The notes beneath the pieces were generated by a model, which ran no database searches, was not told where the DNA came from, and worked only from the letters and a program-made list of their open reading frames with translations. The position numbers and the translations under genes were made by a program. This document shows, in pieces, positions 1-8,454 of a DNA stretch of 64,000 nucleotides (positions within the stretch are counted from its first letter, which is position 1; every line of letters begins with the position of its first letter). This DNA comes from Lachnospiraceae bacterium (lineage in GTDB: Bacteria > Bacillota > Clostridia > Lachnospirales > Lachnospiraceae), in the NCBI GenBank assembly GCA_029053015.1, contig JAIDHX010000034.1, positions 62,001 through 126,000 on the forward strand, given 5' to 3'.

Positions 1-1
1 A

Positions 2-151
2 GGGATTCCGGTTGAATTTCACATGTATCCGCAGGGCGGACATGGGCTCAGCCTTGCAAATGAACTGACGGAATCGCCGGAAGGCCATGAGATAGAGCCA
101 TGCTGTCAAAGCTGGATTTCATTGGTCAGAATCTGGATTTTGGGATTGTAA
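2..151 (+). CDS. C-terminal end of an alpha/beta-hydrolase (acetyl esterase type), truncated by the window edge
   Basis: An open frame enters from the left edge and ends at TAA 149-151. Its 49 visible residues include a YPQGGHG motif, the usual setting of the catalytic histidine in acetyl-xylan esterase/BD-FAE-like alpha/beta-hydrolases, followed by the amphipathic last helix. The stop lies against the ribosome binding site of the next gene, so the two are probably co-transcribed. With GH5 and GH43 genes downstream, an esterase that deacetylates hemicellulose would fit. The nucleophile and acid residues lie outside the window, so the family call rests on the C-terminal motif only. Confidence 0.6.
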   Translation, partial: GIPVEFHMYPQGGHGLSLANELTESPEGHEIEPCCQSWISLVRIWILGL

Positions 152-165
152 AAAGGAGTATGAAA

Positions 166-525
166 ATGGGCTGTTTGGGAAATTTACTTTGGTTTGTGTT
201 TGGTGGTTTTATCAGCGGGTTAAGCTGGGTGCTGGCGGGAGTTTTGTGGTGTATTACCATTGTGGGGATTCCGGTTGGCGTACAATGCTTTAAGTTTGCC
301 GGATTAAGCTTCTTCCCTTTTGGAAAAGAGGTAAAGTATGGTGGCGGAGCAGGGAGTCTTCTGTTAAATATCATCTGGATAGTGGTTTCCGGACTGCCCC
401 TTGCTTTGGAGTTTGCATTTTTGGGCGTTTTGTTCTGTATTACTGTCATCGGGATTCCGTTTGGACTGCAGATGTTCAAGCTTGCAAAGCTGGCGCTTAT
501 GCCCTTCGGTTCTGAAATAAAGTAG
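166..525 (+). CDS. YccF domain small membrane protein
   Basis: A protein of about 119 residues with two tandem similar halves, each a hydrophobic stretch followed by a G-I-P-x-G loop and an ending like FPFGKE or MPFGSE. This duplicated pattern is typical of the YccF (DUF307) inner-membrane family, whose function is unknown. The start at 166 is preferred over upstream in-frame ATGs because AAAGGAG at 152-158 lies seven bases before it. It follows the esterase end directly and precedes the GH5 gene by about 40 bases. Confidence 0.8.
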   Translation: MGCLGNLLWFVFGGFISGLSWVLAGVLWCITIVGIPVGVQCFKFAGLSFFPFGKEVKYGGGAGSLLLNIIWIVVSGLPLALEFAFLGVLFCITVIGIPFGLQMFKLAKLALMPFGSEIK

Positions 526-565
526 TGGCGTGACAAGAAAAGTGAAAAATAAGCGGGAGGTATCT

Positions 566-3298
566 ATGAAAATAAAAGGTAAATGCAAAGTGGCGCTTGC
601 CGGTCTGATGGCATGTGCTTTGGCGCTTACGGCTTATCCGCAAAATGCGGCGGCCGCAGAAAATACCCAGACGGTAAGTGCGCAAATGCCTTTTCGCGAG
701 CTGACGGCGGCGGAAATGGTGGCAGAGATGGGCAATGGCTGGAATCTGGGCAATACCATGGACGGACATACGGGCTTTACGCCGTCTGAGACGCAGTGGC
801 AGGACGTGGAGACCACGCAGCAGCTTTTAAAGGAGCTGCATGATATGGGCTTTAATACGGTGCGTGTGCCGGTCACATGGGGAACCATGATAAACGATGC
901 AGACGGATATTCCATTGATGAAAAGTGGATGAGCCGCGTGCAGGATATTGTGGATTATGCCGTAAACATGAATATGTATGTCATCATCAACATTCACCAT
1001 GACGGTGCAGAACAGTCGGGCTGGCTGCGTATCGGTGCGGAGAATTTGGCGCCGGTTAAGGAAAAATTTGAGGCGGTATGGCGGCATATTGCAGAGCGTT
1101 TTAAGGATTATGACGAACATGTCATATTTGAGTCCATGAACGAAGTGACGGGACCCGGAAGCGATATGGCGGGGGATACGGCGGTTATCAATGAACTCAA
1201 TCAGATATTTGTGGATACGATACGTGCGACCGGTTCCAACAATGCGCTCCGGTGGCTGTCCGTGCCCGGCAGATATACCAACATTGTCAACACGACAGAG
1301 CCGAAGTGGGGCTTTAAACTGCCGGAGGATTCTGTGAAGGACAGGCTTTTTGTGGCAGTGCATTATTATGACTGGCAGTTCGGACTGCTTGATACGACTC
1401 AGACGACAGAGTTTGTAGACGCGAGGGTGGAAGCGCTGATTCCGGAGTTCCAGAGACTTCAGGACACCTTTACCTCAAAAGGGATTCCCGTTATTTTGGG
1501 AGAATACGGTGCGATTAACAAAAATAATACGGCAGCGCGTGCGTACCATATGGAAATTGTGACACGCCTCTGTCAGCAGCTGGGGATTGTTCCCTGCTAC
1601 TGGGACCAGGGCTGGTATGATTTGAGTGCAACGCCCGATTTTAGTTTTGCGCTGGTAGACAGAGAGACCTATGAGCAGATTTACCCTGAAATTATTTCCG
1701 CTATGATGCGCGGTCTCTTCCTTGCGGGTGCGGCGGACTTATCGGACATTCCGAGGGAGATGACGGTAACGCCGATTACCAGTCTGGGTACAATTGAGGG
1801 GACTTATCAGCTTCGCATGGGTGAGGTGATAAATATCAGCCTTGCCGATAAGGTGGATAAAACCGCATATAATGATGTAGTACTGTGGAAAAGTGCGGAT
1901 GAGACAGTTGCGACGGTCAATCCCGACGCGGGAAATCTGGAGGAATGGGCGGCATATATTCATGCGGCGGGAATCGGCAATACCGTAATTACAGCGTATA
2001 GCCAGAGCGGAAGGGCTGTTCTGGAGATTCCGGTAGAAGTGCGGGCTGGGATTACCGAAAGACCTTGTACCGGTATCACGACGGAGCAGGAGAGATATAC
2101 TCTGAAAACCGGAGAATCCATGTATTTGAATGCGGGCATGGCGCCTGCAGATACGGATGCGTACCTGACTTACCGTTCTTCTGATACAAGTGTGGTTACG
2201 GTATCAAAAATCGGCAAGATAGTGGCAGTTGAGAAGGGAAGCGCGTACATCATTATCACTTCCAGTGACGGCTTGACAAAGGTAGTACCCGTGACGGTAG
2301 AGGAAGCGGAGAAGGTTGCAGAGATAGCGCTTGCACTGAATGTCTACTACAATGACAGCACACACAATTATTTCAGCAATGAGAGCGGAAGTGCAATCCG
2401 TATCAGCGAAGACGGACAGTACACACTTTCCTTTGACTGCGGAAGCGATTTGTCAGCAGCGGCAGGCGCAGCAGGCGTCACGGGGCTGAATGACCTTACG
2501 GCAATCTACATCAAGGACGACAGTGTGACGAAGGGTATTGCCAAGAAATCGCCGCTGGTTTCCTGCGATATCATATATGATTCCATCGTGATTGACGGTG
2601 TAGAATTTGCAGTCAATATGACGGAGCCGAAGTCCGCGATTAAGGCGTCGGGTATTTTGGATACCAACGACCCGATAAATTCATGGGACGGTTCTGTTAT
2701 CGAGGAAGTTTCCGTCAGCAATCATGTGCTGAACTTTGAGGGAATCGAAAATCCGCAGCATATAGAAGTGACCTTTACCATAAGCAATCTGGTGTTTGAG
2801 GAAGGCGCGGCAGAGGCAGAGCCGTTGAAAATAACCTCAATAGAGGCGGATGGCAGTGGGGAGGTGGCCGTAAGCAGCGCTTCTCCGGCGGAAATTACGG
2901 TTTCTGTAAGTCCGGCGGGTGCAGGCAGAGTTATGTTTGTTTCTTCCGATGCTTCTATTGTTTCCGTGGATAACTGCGGCGTTTCGGCAACGGATAAGGT
3001 GACAGTGCAGGTATTCGCCCATGGCGAAGGAGAGGCGACGGTGACGGCGTACACGGCGGAAGGTCTTACCGTAGACTTTAAGGTTACTGCAACGATTTCT
3101 CCCGACAGGGTATTTGCCAATGTGGAGAAGAACGAAGAGCCGGCCGACGAAGACAGCGCGAAAGCGCCGGAGCAGAAAAAGAGCGGCGGTATCTGGAGTA
3201 CTGTACTGCTCATCGTGGGTATCGCTTTGCTGGGCATTGTAGTGTTCTTTGTTACACTTAAGATAGCAGGCGGCAGCGGTAAACCGAAGAAGAAATAG
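566..3298 (+). CDS. Secreted, membrane-anchored GH5 glycoside hydrolase (endoglucanase-like) with Ig-like domains
   Basis: A 910-residue surface enzyme predicted to hydrolyse beta-1,4-glucan or a related hemicellulose. Start 566 follows GGGAGG at 555-560. Residues 1-31 are a signal peptide ending in an alanine run. The GH5 catalytic domain spans about 45-385, with GWNLGNT (58-64), RVPVTW (100-105), IHHDG, the acid/base Glu193 in SMNEV and the nucleophile Glu313 in LGEYG. Two Ig-like (BIG2) repeats follow, then a beta-sandwich of possible carbohydrate-binding type (about 590-740), another Ig-like repeat, an acidic linker and one transmembrane helix (about 880-902) with a basic tail. It is therefore held on the outer face of the membrane. 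Exact substrate is not readable; GH43 lies just downstream. Confidence 0.88.
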   Translation: MKIKGKCKVALAGLMACALALTAYPQNAAAAENTQTVSAQMPFRELTAAEMVAEMGNGWNLGNTMDGHTGFTPSETQWQDVETTQQLLKELHDMGFNTVRVPVTWGTMINDADGYSIDEKWMSRVQDIVDYAVNMNMYVIINIHHDGAEQSGWLRIGAENLAPVKEKFEAVWRHIAERFKDYDEHVIFESMNEVTGPGSDMAGDTAVINELNQIFVDTIRATGSNNALRWLSVPGRYTNIVNTTEPKWGFKLPEDSVKDRLFVAVHYYDWQFGLLDTTQTTEFVDARVEALIPEFQRLQDTFTSKGIPVILGEYGAINKNNTAARAYHMEIVTRLCQQLGIVPCYWDQGWYDLSATPDFSFALVDRETYEQIYPEIISAMMRGLFLAGAADLSDIPREMTVTPITSLGTIEGTYQLRMGEVINISLADKVDKTAYNDVVLWKSADETVATVNPDAGNLEEWAAYIHAAGIGNTVITAYSQSGRAVLEIPVEVRAGITERPCTGITTEQERYTLKTGESMYLNAGMAPADTDAYLTYRSSDTSVVTVSKIGKIVAVEKGSAYIIITSSDGLTKVVPVTVEEAEKVAEIALALNVYYNDSTHNYFSNESGSAIRISEDGQYTLSFDCGSDLSAAAGAAGVTGLNDLTAIYIKDDSVTKGIAKKSPLVSCDIIYDSIVIDGVEFAVNMTEPKSAIKASGILDTNDPINSWDGSVIEEVSVSNHVLNFEGIENPQHIEVTFTISNLVFEEGAAEAEPLKITSIEADGSGEVAVSSASPAEITVSVSPAGAGRVMFVSSDASIVSVDNCGVSATDKVTVQVFAHGEGEATVTAYTAEGLTVDFKVTATISPDRVFANVEKNEEPADEDSAKAPEQKKSGGIWSTVLLIVGIALLGIVVFFVTLKIAGGSGKPKKK

Positions 3299-3308
3299 GG
3301 AGTGTTTT

Positions 3309-4784
3309 ATGTATTATCAGAATCCTGTATTGCGGGGCATGTACCCCGACCCGAGCGTATGCCGCGCAGGGGATAAATATTATATGGTGTGCAGCAGCTT
3401 TCAGTTCTTTCCGGCAGTCCCCTTATTTGAGAGTGACGACATGGTGAACTGGAGGCAGCTTGGGCACTGTATCACAAGAAGAAGTCAGCTTGATTTGAGC
3501 GGTGCGAATAAGTGCAGCGGCATTTTTGCGCCTACAATCAGGTATTATAATAACCGTTTCTATATGGTGACGACGGAAGCAAAGACCCATACCAATTTTT
3601 ATGTCTATACGGACAATATTTATGGGGAGTGGTCGGAACCGGTTTTTGTCAAACAGGATGGCATTGATCCGTCTCTGTATTTTGAAGAGGGCAGAGCTTA
3701 CTTTATCAGTAATGGTTATGACGAGGAAAGCGGCCGTTCCTGCATCCAGATGTGCGAAATTGATATAGAGACAGGGGAAAAGAAAAGCGACAGCAGACCT
3801 CTGTGGCATGGCACGGGAGGCAGGTTTATCGAAGCGCCGCACCTCTATAAATTTGGCGAATATTATTACATTCTGGACGCGGAGGGTGGTACGGAGTACG
3901 GGCATATGGTGAACTATGCCAGAGGAAAGAGCCTGTGGGGACCTTTTGAACCATTCCCCGAAAATCCGGTGCTGACGAACCGCAATCTGGGCGGCTATAT
4001 TCTGCAGGGAGCCGGTCACGGCGATGTCGTGGAGGACAAAAACGGCAGATGGTGGTTTGTGCACCTTGCCTTCCGTCAGACAGGACAATGGATGGCTTAT
4101 CACCACCTTGGACGGGAAGTTTGTCTGGTTCCTGTGGAGTGGAGGGACGGCTGGTTCTATATGGGGGACGGCACTTCGCGGCTTTCCTACGAGCTGCCTG
4201 ATGTGGAAGCAGCCACGCAGGAGTTGTCCTTTGCAAAGACCTTTGACAATCTGGAAAAGGAATGGTGTTTCCTGAGAAATTACAGGGCAGAGAACTATGC
4301 GTTTGAAGCAAAAAGTTTGAAATTATGCGGAACAGAGGATAATTTGTTTGAGGGAGAATTGCCGACAATGGCGGCAGTCCGGCAGAACGAATTTAAAGAA
4401 ACGCTGTCCGTTACTGTGGAAAGCGACTGTGAAGAAGCGGGAATTACGGTCTACATGGACGAGCGCCATCATTACGATTTGTATCTGGATAATCAGGGAA
4501 ATGTGATTTTGCGGTTTACGATCGGCTGTGTTTCAAAGGAGATGAAGGCGGTGCCGGTGGGGCAGAGGAAAGCTGTGCTTCGGATAGAGGCAGAGGAAGC
4601 GCTGTATCACTTCTTTGTCGTATCGGAAAGCGGGATGACAGAGATGGGCTGTGCGGATACCCGTTACTTGTCGAGTGAAGTTGCGGGCGGTTTCACCGGC
4701 GTTGTATTTGGCTTGTTTGCAGTGGACGGAAATGGAAATTGGGCAGAATTTACGGAGTTTGCCAAAGAGCATCACGAGGGTTGA
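3309..4784 (+). CDS. GH43 beta-xylosidase / arabinofuranosidase (cytoplasmic)
   Basis: A 491-residue GH43 enzyme releasing xylose or arabinose from short xylo-oligosaccharides. It has no signal peptide, so it acts inside the cell on imported oligosaccharides. The five-bladed propeller covers about 1-300, with the catalytic base Asp14 (YPDPS), pKa modulator Asp120 (DGIDPS) and proton donor Glu175 (IEAPHLY). The C-terminal half is the beta-sandwich typical of large GH43 beta-xylosidases. It starts 10 bases after the GH5 stop with GGGAG upstream, so both genes are one transcript, ending at the hairpin at 4823-4877. Confidence 0.88.
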   Translation: MYYQNPVLRGMYPDPSVCRAGDKYYMVCSSFQFFPAVPLFESDDMVNWRQLGHCITRRSQLDLSGANKCSGIFAPTIRYYNNRFYMVTTEAKTHTNFYVYTDNIYGEWSEPVFVKQDGIDPSLYFEEGRAYFISNGYDEESGRSCIQMCEIDIETGEKKSDSRPLWHGTGGRFIEAPHLYKFGEYYYILDAEGGTEYGHMVNYARGKSLWGPFEPFPENPVLTNRNLGGYILQGAGHGDVVEDKNGRWWFVHLAFRQTGQWMAYHHLGREVCLVPVEWRDGWFYMGDGTSRLSYELPDVEAATQELSFAKTFDNLEKEWCFLRNYRAENYAFEAKSLKLCGTEDNLFEGELPTMAAVRQNEFKETLSVTVESDCEEAGITVYMDERHHYDLYLDNQGNVILRFTIGCVSKEMKAVPVGQRKAVLRIEAEEALYHFFVVSESGMTEMGCADTRYLSSEVAGGFTGVVFGLFAVDGNGNWAEFTEFAKEHHEG

Positions 4785-4822
4785 ACAGTGCGCAGTACAT
4801 TTGGCTGTGACAGATAAACAAG

Positions 4823-4877
4823 AATATAGAACAGAGATCGGAAATCATATGTCCAATCACTGTTCTATATTTTTTTT
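4823..4877. terminator. Terminator between GH43 and the response regulator gene
   Basis: ATATAGAACAG and its complement CTGTTCTATAT (ending 4870) are separated by about 26 bases and followed by an uninterrupted T run on the plus strand. It ends the esterase-YccF-GH5-GH43 transcript. It overlaps the last codons of the convergent regulator gene. Confidence 0.75.
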
Positions 4878-6422
4878 GCGGAACTCCGCGGGGCTTTCCC
4901 CCACATATTTTCTGAACTTTTTATGGAAGTAGTCTACGTTGCGGTAGCCTACTCTTTCGGCAATTTCATATACCTTATAGTTGTTTTGAAGCAGCAGGGC
5001 TTTGGAATGTTCAATTCGAATATGGTCCACATAGGAATTGAAGCTTTCTCCCACGGTTTTGTTAAAAATTTTTCCGAGATAAGCGCTGTTGTATCCAAAC
5101 AAAGGCGCAATCGTTTCCAGCTTGATATTGTTTTGATAGTTGTGATCGATGTAATATAGGATATCGTCCAAAACACTATTGCGGTTGGGACTGCCGGTTG
5201 CGTTCATAACCATCTCAAACTGCTCGGATAAAAATGCAATAATTTCATACAGATAATTCTTTTTGCCGATAAAATCAATTACTGTGGAATTGGGAAGAAA
5301 AGGAATATTCAAGGTGTTGTAAAGCAGGTTGATTTTTTCCTTAATCCGCAGGTATAAATCAGTGACAAAAAGTTTTATGTCGGAAATGCTGCTCTGTGAG
5401 TCATATAAATATTGTTCCAGGCGGGAGAGCGTTTCCGCAACATTTTTCCGATTAAAGGTCTGCAGATAGCCGGCCAGATAGTCCGTGAATTCGGAGAGTT
5501 TCTCCGGACTGAGCGGAATGGCAGACTGTCCGATACTGGGAAGCGCAGAATAACCAAGTGTATGCTGTCCGGGCGTACAGAAAAAACGGCGGAAAATCAG
5601 GGTACAGGCATCTGCGTATGAATAATGAATATCATTTAAAGAATGAACGGGCCTGCCGTAAGCTAAAAACAGGGTATCCATCGGGCTTCCCTTTTGCGGC
5701 GGCGTCGCCTTGTCGTAATGCGCCAGAAAGTCTTGAAAACGGTTAATCGCATAAGTGCCCTTTAACAAAATAATGTCTTTTCTGTCATCCTCAATGTGAT
5801 GGAAAGTATGGTCAGCGCGGTTGCTTACTTTTAACAGATCAGCAAAGCTGTAGGAAGGACTTCCCAGCTCCCTGTTGAAATTTTCATAAATGACAACCTG
5901 ATAGACATCGGCATCCAGCTCAAGGTCTGCAATATCTGTTTCGTCAAGACCGTCCGGCACGCCTTCTTTTCCTGTAATCAATTCATGCAAAATGACATTT
6001 TTTGCCTTCTTCTTAAGAAGTTCAAGGTTGTCCGAGGAGCGAACTTCACTGTCCAGAGAAAGTTTGATTTTATGTACAGAGGCGGAAAGTTCTTCTTCCT
6101 CAATAGGTTTTGTCAGGTAAAATTCCACACCGTAGCGCATAGCTTCCTGCGCGTATTTGAAATCGGAGTAGCCGCTGGTGATGATAAAGTGTCCCTTAAA
6201 ATCCTGTTGGCGCGCTGCCCTTACCACTTCGAGCCCTTGCATTTTCGGCATACGGATATCCATAAGAACCAAATCCGGATGCAGAGAAAGAATCAGACGG
6301 AGCGCTTCCTCTCCATTGGAAGCTTCGCCACAGACGCAAAAGCCTGCAGTTTCCCAATCCATTATGCATTTTAAGCCGTCACGGATAAGCGACTCGTCAT
6401 CTACAATCAGTACTTTGTACAT
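4857..6422 (-). CDS. Response regulator with AraC-type DNA-binding domain (YesN-like)
   Basis: A 521-residue transcription factor. An N-terminal receiver has the acidic pair in VDDE, phospho-acceptor Asp55 (LVLMD) and Lys105 (YLTKP). A long middle region is followed by two AraC-type helix-turn-helix motifs in the last about 100 residues (VGYRNVDYFHKKFRKY). The start at 6422 follows GGGGGA; the longer frame upstream lacks a ribosome binding site. Such regulators normally act with a YesM-like histidine kinase and control sugar uptake or hydrolase genes. No kinase gene lies in the window. The neighbouring GH5/GH43 genes are a plausible target; this is inferred from position. Confidence 0.85.
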   Translation of the reverse strand: MYKVLIVDDESLIRDGLKCIMDWETAGFCVCGEASNGEEALRLILSLHPDLVLMDIRMPKMQGLEVVRAARQQDFKGHFIITSGYSDFKYAQEAMRYGVEFYLTKPIEEEELSASVHKIKLSLDSEVRSSDNLELLKKKAKNVILHELITGKEGVPDGLDETDIADLELDADVYQVVIYENFNRELGSPSYSFADLLKVSNRADHTFHHIEDDRKDIILLKGTYAINRFQDFLAHYDKATPPQKGSPMDTLFLAYGRPVHSLNDIHYSYADACTLIFRRFFCTPGQHTLGYSALPSIGQSAIPLSPEKLSEFTDYLAGYLQTFNRKNVAETLSRLEQYLYDSQSSISDIKLFVTDLYLRIKEKINLLYNTLNIPFLPNSTVIDFIGKKNYLYEIIAFLSEQFEMVMNATGSPNRNSVLDDILYYIDHNYQNNIKLETIAPLFGYNSAYLGKIFNKTVGESFNSYVDHIRIEHSKALLLQNNYKVYEIAERVGYRNVDYFHKKFRKYVGESPAEFRKKNIEQ

Positions 6423-6546
6423 AAATCCCCCATTATCAGTGTATAAGTAAGAACTGATGGATTTAGCTAAATTAAGTAATACTAACATTTACAGTATAAA
6501 AGAGTTTTGAAATATCGTCAAGGTGTGAGGAGGGGAGTTTTTGCAG

Positions 6547-6606
6547 CGAATCATGCCGTTTGTTATGCCGTCTGTCACACCGTCAGTCACGCCGCCAGTC
6601 ACGCCG
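6547..6606. repeat. Degenerate 12-bp tandem repeat
   Basis: Five consecutive 12-base units ending in CCG, with consensus near TCAGTCACGCCG. The two units nearest E1 differ at one position and the outer ones are more diverged. The last unit runs into the left arm of hairpin element E1. The minus-strand reading is a Val-Thr-Asp-Gly repeat, which explains the spurious open frame here. Confidence 0.7.
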
Positions 6607-6737
6607 TCAGCGCCCCATATGCCTATGCAGACGCGCTCTCGCTCGGATAAAAACGTAGTGGACGCTAGGCTCGAAAGGACCTCGCCAAGCGCCAACGTTT
6701 TTATACGGTCTGCATAGGCATATGGGGCGCTGACGGC
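6603..6737 (+). repeat. Hairpin element E1 (first of four related elements)
   Basis: A 135-bp near-palindrome. The outer arms (6603-6632 and 6708-6737) are a perfect 30-bp inverted repeat. Inside, 6647-6656 pairs perfectly with 6695-6704 (ATAAAAACGT/ACGTTTTTAT), then GGACGCT pairs with AGCGCC around an apical loop TCGAAAGGACCTC. The 5' side alone carries an unpaired CGCTCTCGCTC between the outer and middle stems. There is no terminal T run, so it is not a simple terminator. The same layout recurs at 12111-12245, 28361-28562 and 28716-28917. Confidence 0.85.
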
Positions 6738-6847
6738 TGAAAGCCGCAATTCACGTCTGAAATACGGCAATCTGCGTCCAAAGAATATTTCCATTGTTTA
6801 TTGTGTTACACTGATTGAAACTCCGGCAATTCCGGATGTTAATTTGC

Positions 6848-6881
6848 GTTGCTTGTGGCAACGGGCAGTTTTGCCTATACT
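6848..6881 (+). promoter_or_regulatory. Promoter and dyad in front of the XRE remnant
   Basis: TTGTGG (6853-6858), a 17-base spacer and TATACT (6876-6881) form a good housekeeping promoter. GTTGC and GCAAC (6848-6862) make a dyad overlapping the -35 box, as expected for an autoregulated XRE repressor. It now probably drives the downstream solute-binding protein gene. Confidence 0.55.
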
Positions 6882-6917
6882 AGTGGTAACAACCGAAAGA
6901 AAAGGAGGCTATCACTA

Positions 6918-6983
6918 ATGCTAAATGAAAATATAAAAGCAATCAGAAAATCAAAAGGACTTTCGCAACAGCAGCAGGTGTGA
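6918..6983 (+). pseudogene. Truncated XRE-family regulator (first 21 codons only)
   Basis: AAAGGAGG at 6901-6908 precedes an ATG encoding 21 residues that begin MLNENIKAIRKSKGLSQQ, the standard N-terminus of a helix-turn-helix XRE repressor. The frame then changes character (QQV) and stops. The rest of the DNA-binding domain is missing and the next gene begins 30 bases later. This looks like a deletion or insertion breakpoint that left the promoter, ribosome binding site and first helix of a lost regulator. Confidence 0.65.
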
Positions 6984-7012
6984 ATTGCGGAAAAAGGAGA
7001 AGAAAAAATAAT

Positions 7013-8422
7013 ATGAAGAAATTATTAACGGGTTTGGCGGGAATGGTCTTTGGAGTGTTTTTTCTGACAATCTGTGGAAAGGGGCAGGTAGAAGCGGTTT
7101 CAGGTGTACAGCCGGCGGAGGCAGAAGACGCCGATAAAGAAAATCATGGGCAGAGCGGTCAGGAAGAAAGTACTGAGAAAATCCTGCTGACGCTGGGAAC
7201 CATGGGAATAGACCCGCGGCTGGAAAATGCAGTGGAAGCCTATAATGTTCAAAGTGAAAAGTATTATGTTAAGATAGTAAATTATCTGCCAAAAGAATAT
7301 GATTGTGCTGTAAGGGAGGCTTCAAGGGATAGATTTCAGATGGATCTTGCCACCGGCAATGGAACAGATATCGTCAGTCTGAGAGGTCAAGCAGCGGATG
7401 AGTTGGGATATGCGGGAGTGTTGATGGACCTCAATGCTTTTCTGACCATGGAGGATAGGCAGGAGAAGTATGTGGGTAATATTTTGGAATGTGCACAGAC
7501 CGGAGGTGCTCTTTATGAAATTTCGCCGGAATTCGTTCTTGAATTCATAGTCGGGGATGGCTCCAAAATTGGCATGGAGAACGGCTGGACGCTGGAGGAA
7601 ATGCTGGACAGTTTTGAGAAAAACGGCAGGGACGGGTCAGCATTGGGCAAGGGCGGAGTGCGAACCGTGGCACGGTTGTTACAGTATTCCATAGAAGATT
7701 ATGTGGATTGGGAAACGGGAACGGCAGATTTCTGCAACGAGGAATTTTATCGCGTTTTGCAATTTGGCAAAGAAGCCGACAGTGGTGAATATGTCTATCC
7801 CACCAGAGAGAGTCTGGCATCGGGAACCCATATCGCCAGTTGTGAGCTTCTTATGAGTGGGGCAGACCTTCAATACTTTATGGGGCTGTTTGGAGACAAT
7901 ATGGTGGTGAAGGGGTATCCCAGTAATCACGGTACGGGCGTTGCAGTCCGATTTGAAAGTTCTATGGGAATCAGTTCCTACAGCCAACATCCGGAAGGGG
8001 CTTGGGATTTTCTGGAATTTTATTTGGAGGGGACTTGGACGGAGAGAAAATTTTATTTAGAGGAAACCTTGATCGAGGAAGATTTTTTCAGTGTGTTTCA
8101 TGCGTTTCCTTTGAATAGGCAGCTTTTTGAAGAAAAATTGGAACGCTCCATGGTGCAGCGCTATACGGATGGCGGAGTCGTCATGGCCTTGCGCCGGGAA
8201 GAAGGCGGAACGCCGAACTTCTATGTCAACACAGCGGAGGATGTGGAAAAATTGCTTGAGTTAATTGCATTGGCAGACAGACGGAGCTTTTCCGGTCAGT
8301 CGGTAATCATCAAGATTATTGAAGAAGAAATAAGCGGTTACAATGCCGGAACTTTCACTGCGGAACAGACGGCAGAAAAAATTCAGAATCGTGTCCAGTT
8401 GTATTTGGACGAGCGAAAGTAA
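7013..8422 (+). CDS. Extracellular solute-binding protein (family 1), orphan
   Basis: A protein of about 469 residues, exported by a hydrophobic N-terminus with a possible but non-standard lipobox (LTIC, Ile rather than Gly/Ala at -1). Start 7013 is preferred because the longer frame overlaps the XRE remnant and AAAAGGAGA lies upstream. The body matches family 1 solute-binding proteins (TGNGTDIVSL near residue 115, an aromatic-rich HPEGAWDFLEFY motif in the C-terminal lobe). No permease or ATPase gene adjoins it. It may serve another transporter or act as a sensor. Ligand unknown. Confidence 0.7.
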   Translation: MKKLLTGLAGMVFGVFFLTICGKGQVEAVSGVQPAEAEDADKENHGQSGQEESTEKILLTLGTMGIDPRLENAVEAYNVQSEKYYVKIVNYLPKEYDCAVREASRDRFQMDLATGNGTDIVSLRGQAADELGYAGVLMDLNAFLTMEDRQEKYVGNILECAQTGGALYEISPEFVLEFIVGDGSKIGMENGWTLEEMLDSFEKNGRDGSALGKGGVRTVARLLQYSIEDYVDWETGTADFCNEEFYRVLQFGKEADSGEYVYPTRESLASGTHIASCELLMSGADLQYFMGLFGDNMVVKGYPSNHGTGVAVRFESSMGISSYSQHPEGAWDFLEFYLEGTWTERKFYLEETLIEEDFFSVFHAFPLNRQLFEEKLERSMVQRYTDGGVVMALRREEGGTPNFYVNTAEDVEKLLELIALADRRSFSGQSVIIKIIEEEISGYNAGTFTAEQTAEKIQNRVQLYLDERK

Positions 8423-8454
8423 ATGCAAGACAGCAGAGAGCGCCATTGATGATT

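Noticed and set aside
6603..6737. E elements as ordinary rho-independent terminators
   Set aside because: Stems are far too long, the loop and bulge are conserved in sequence, and no T run follows on either strand.
6489..6794. 101-residue open frame on the minus strand across E1
   Set aside because: It reads through a tandem repeat and a hairpin element, has a repeat-driven VTDG composition and no ribosome binding site.
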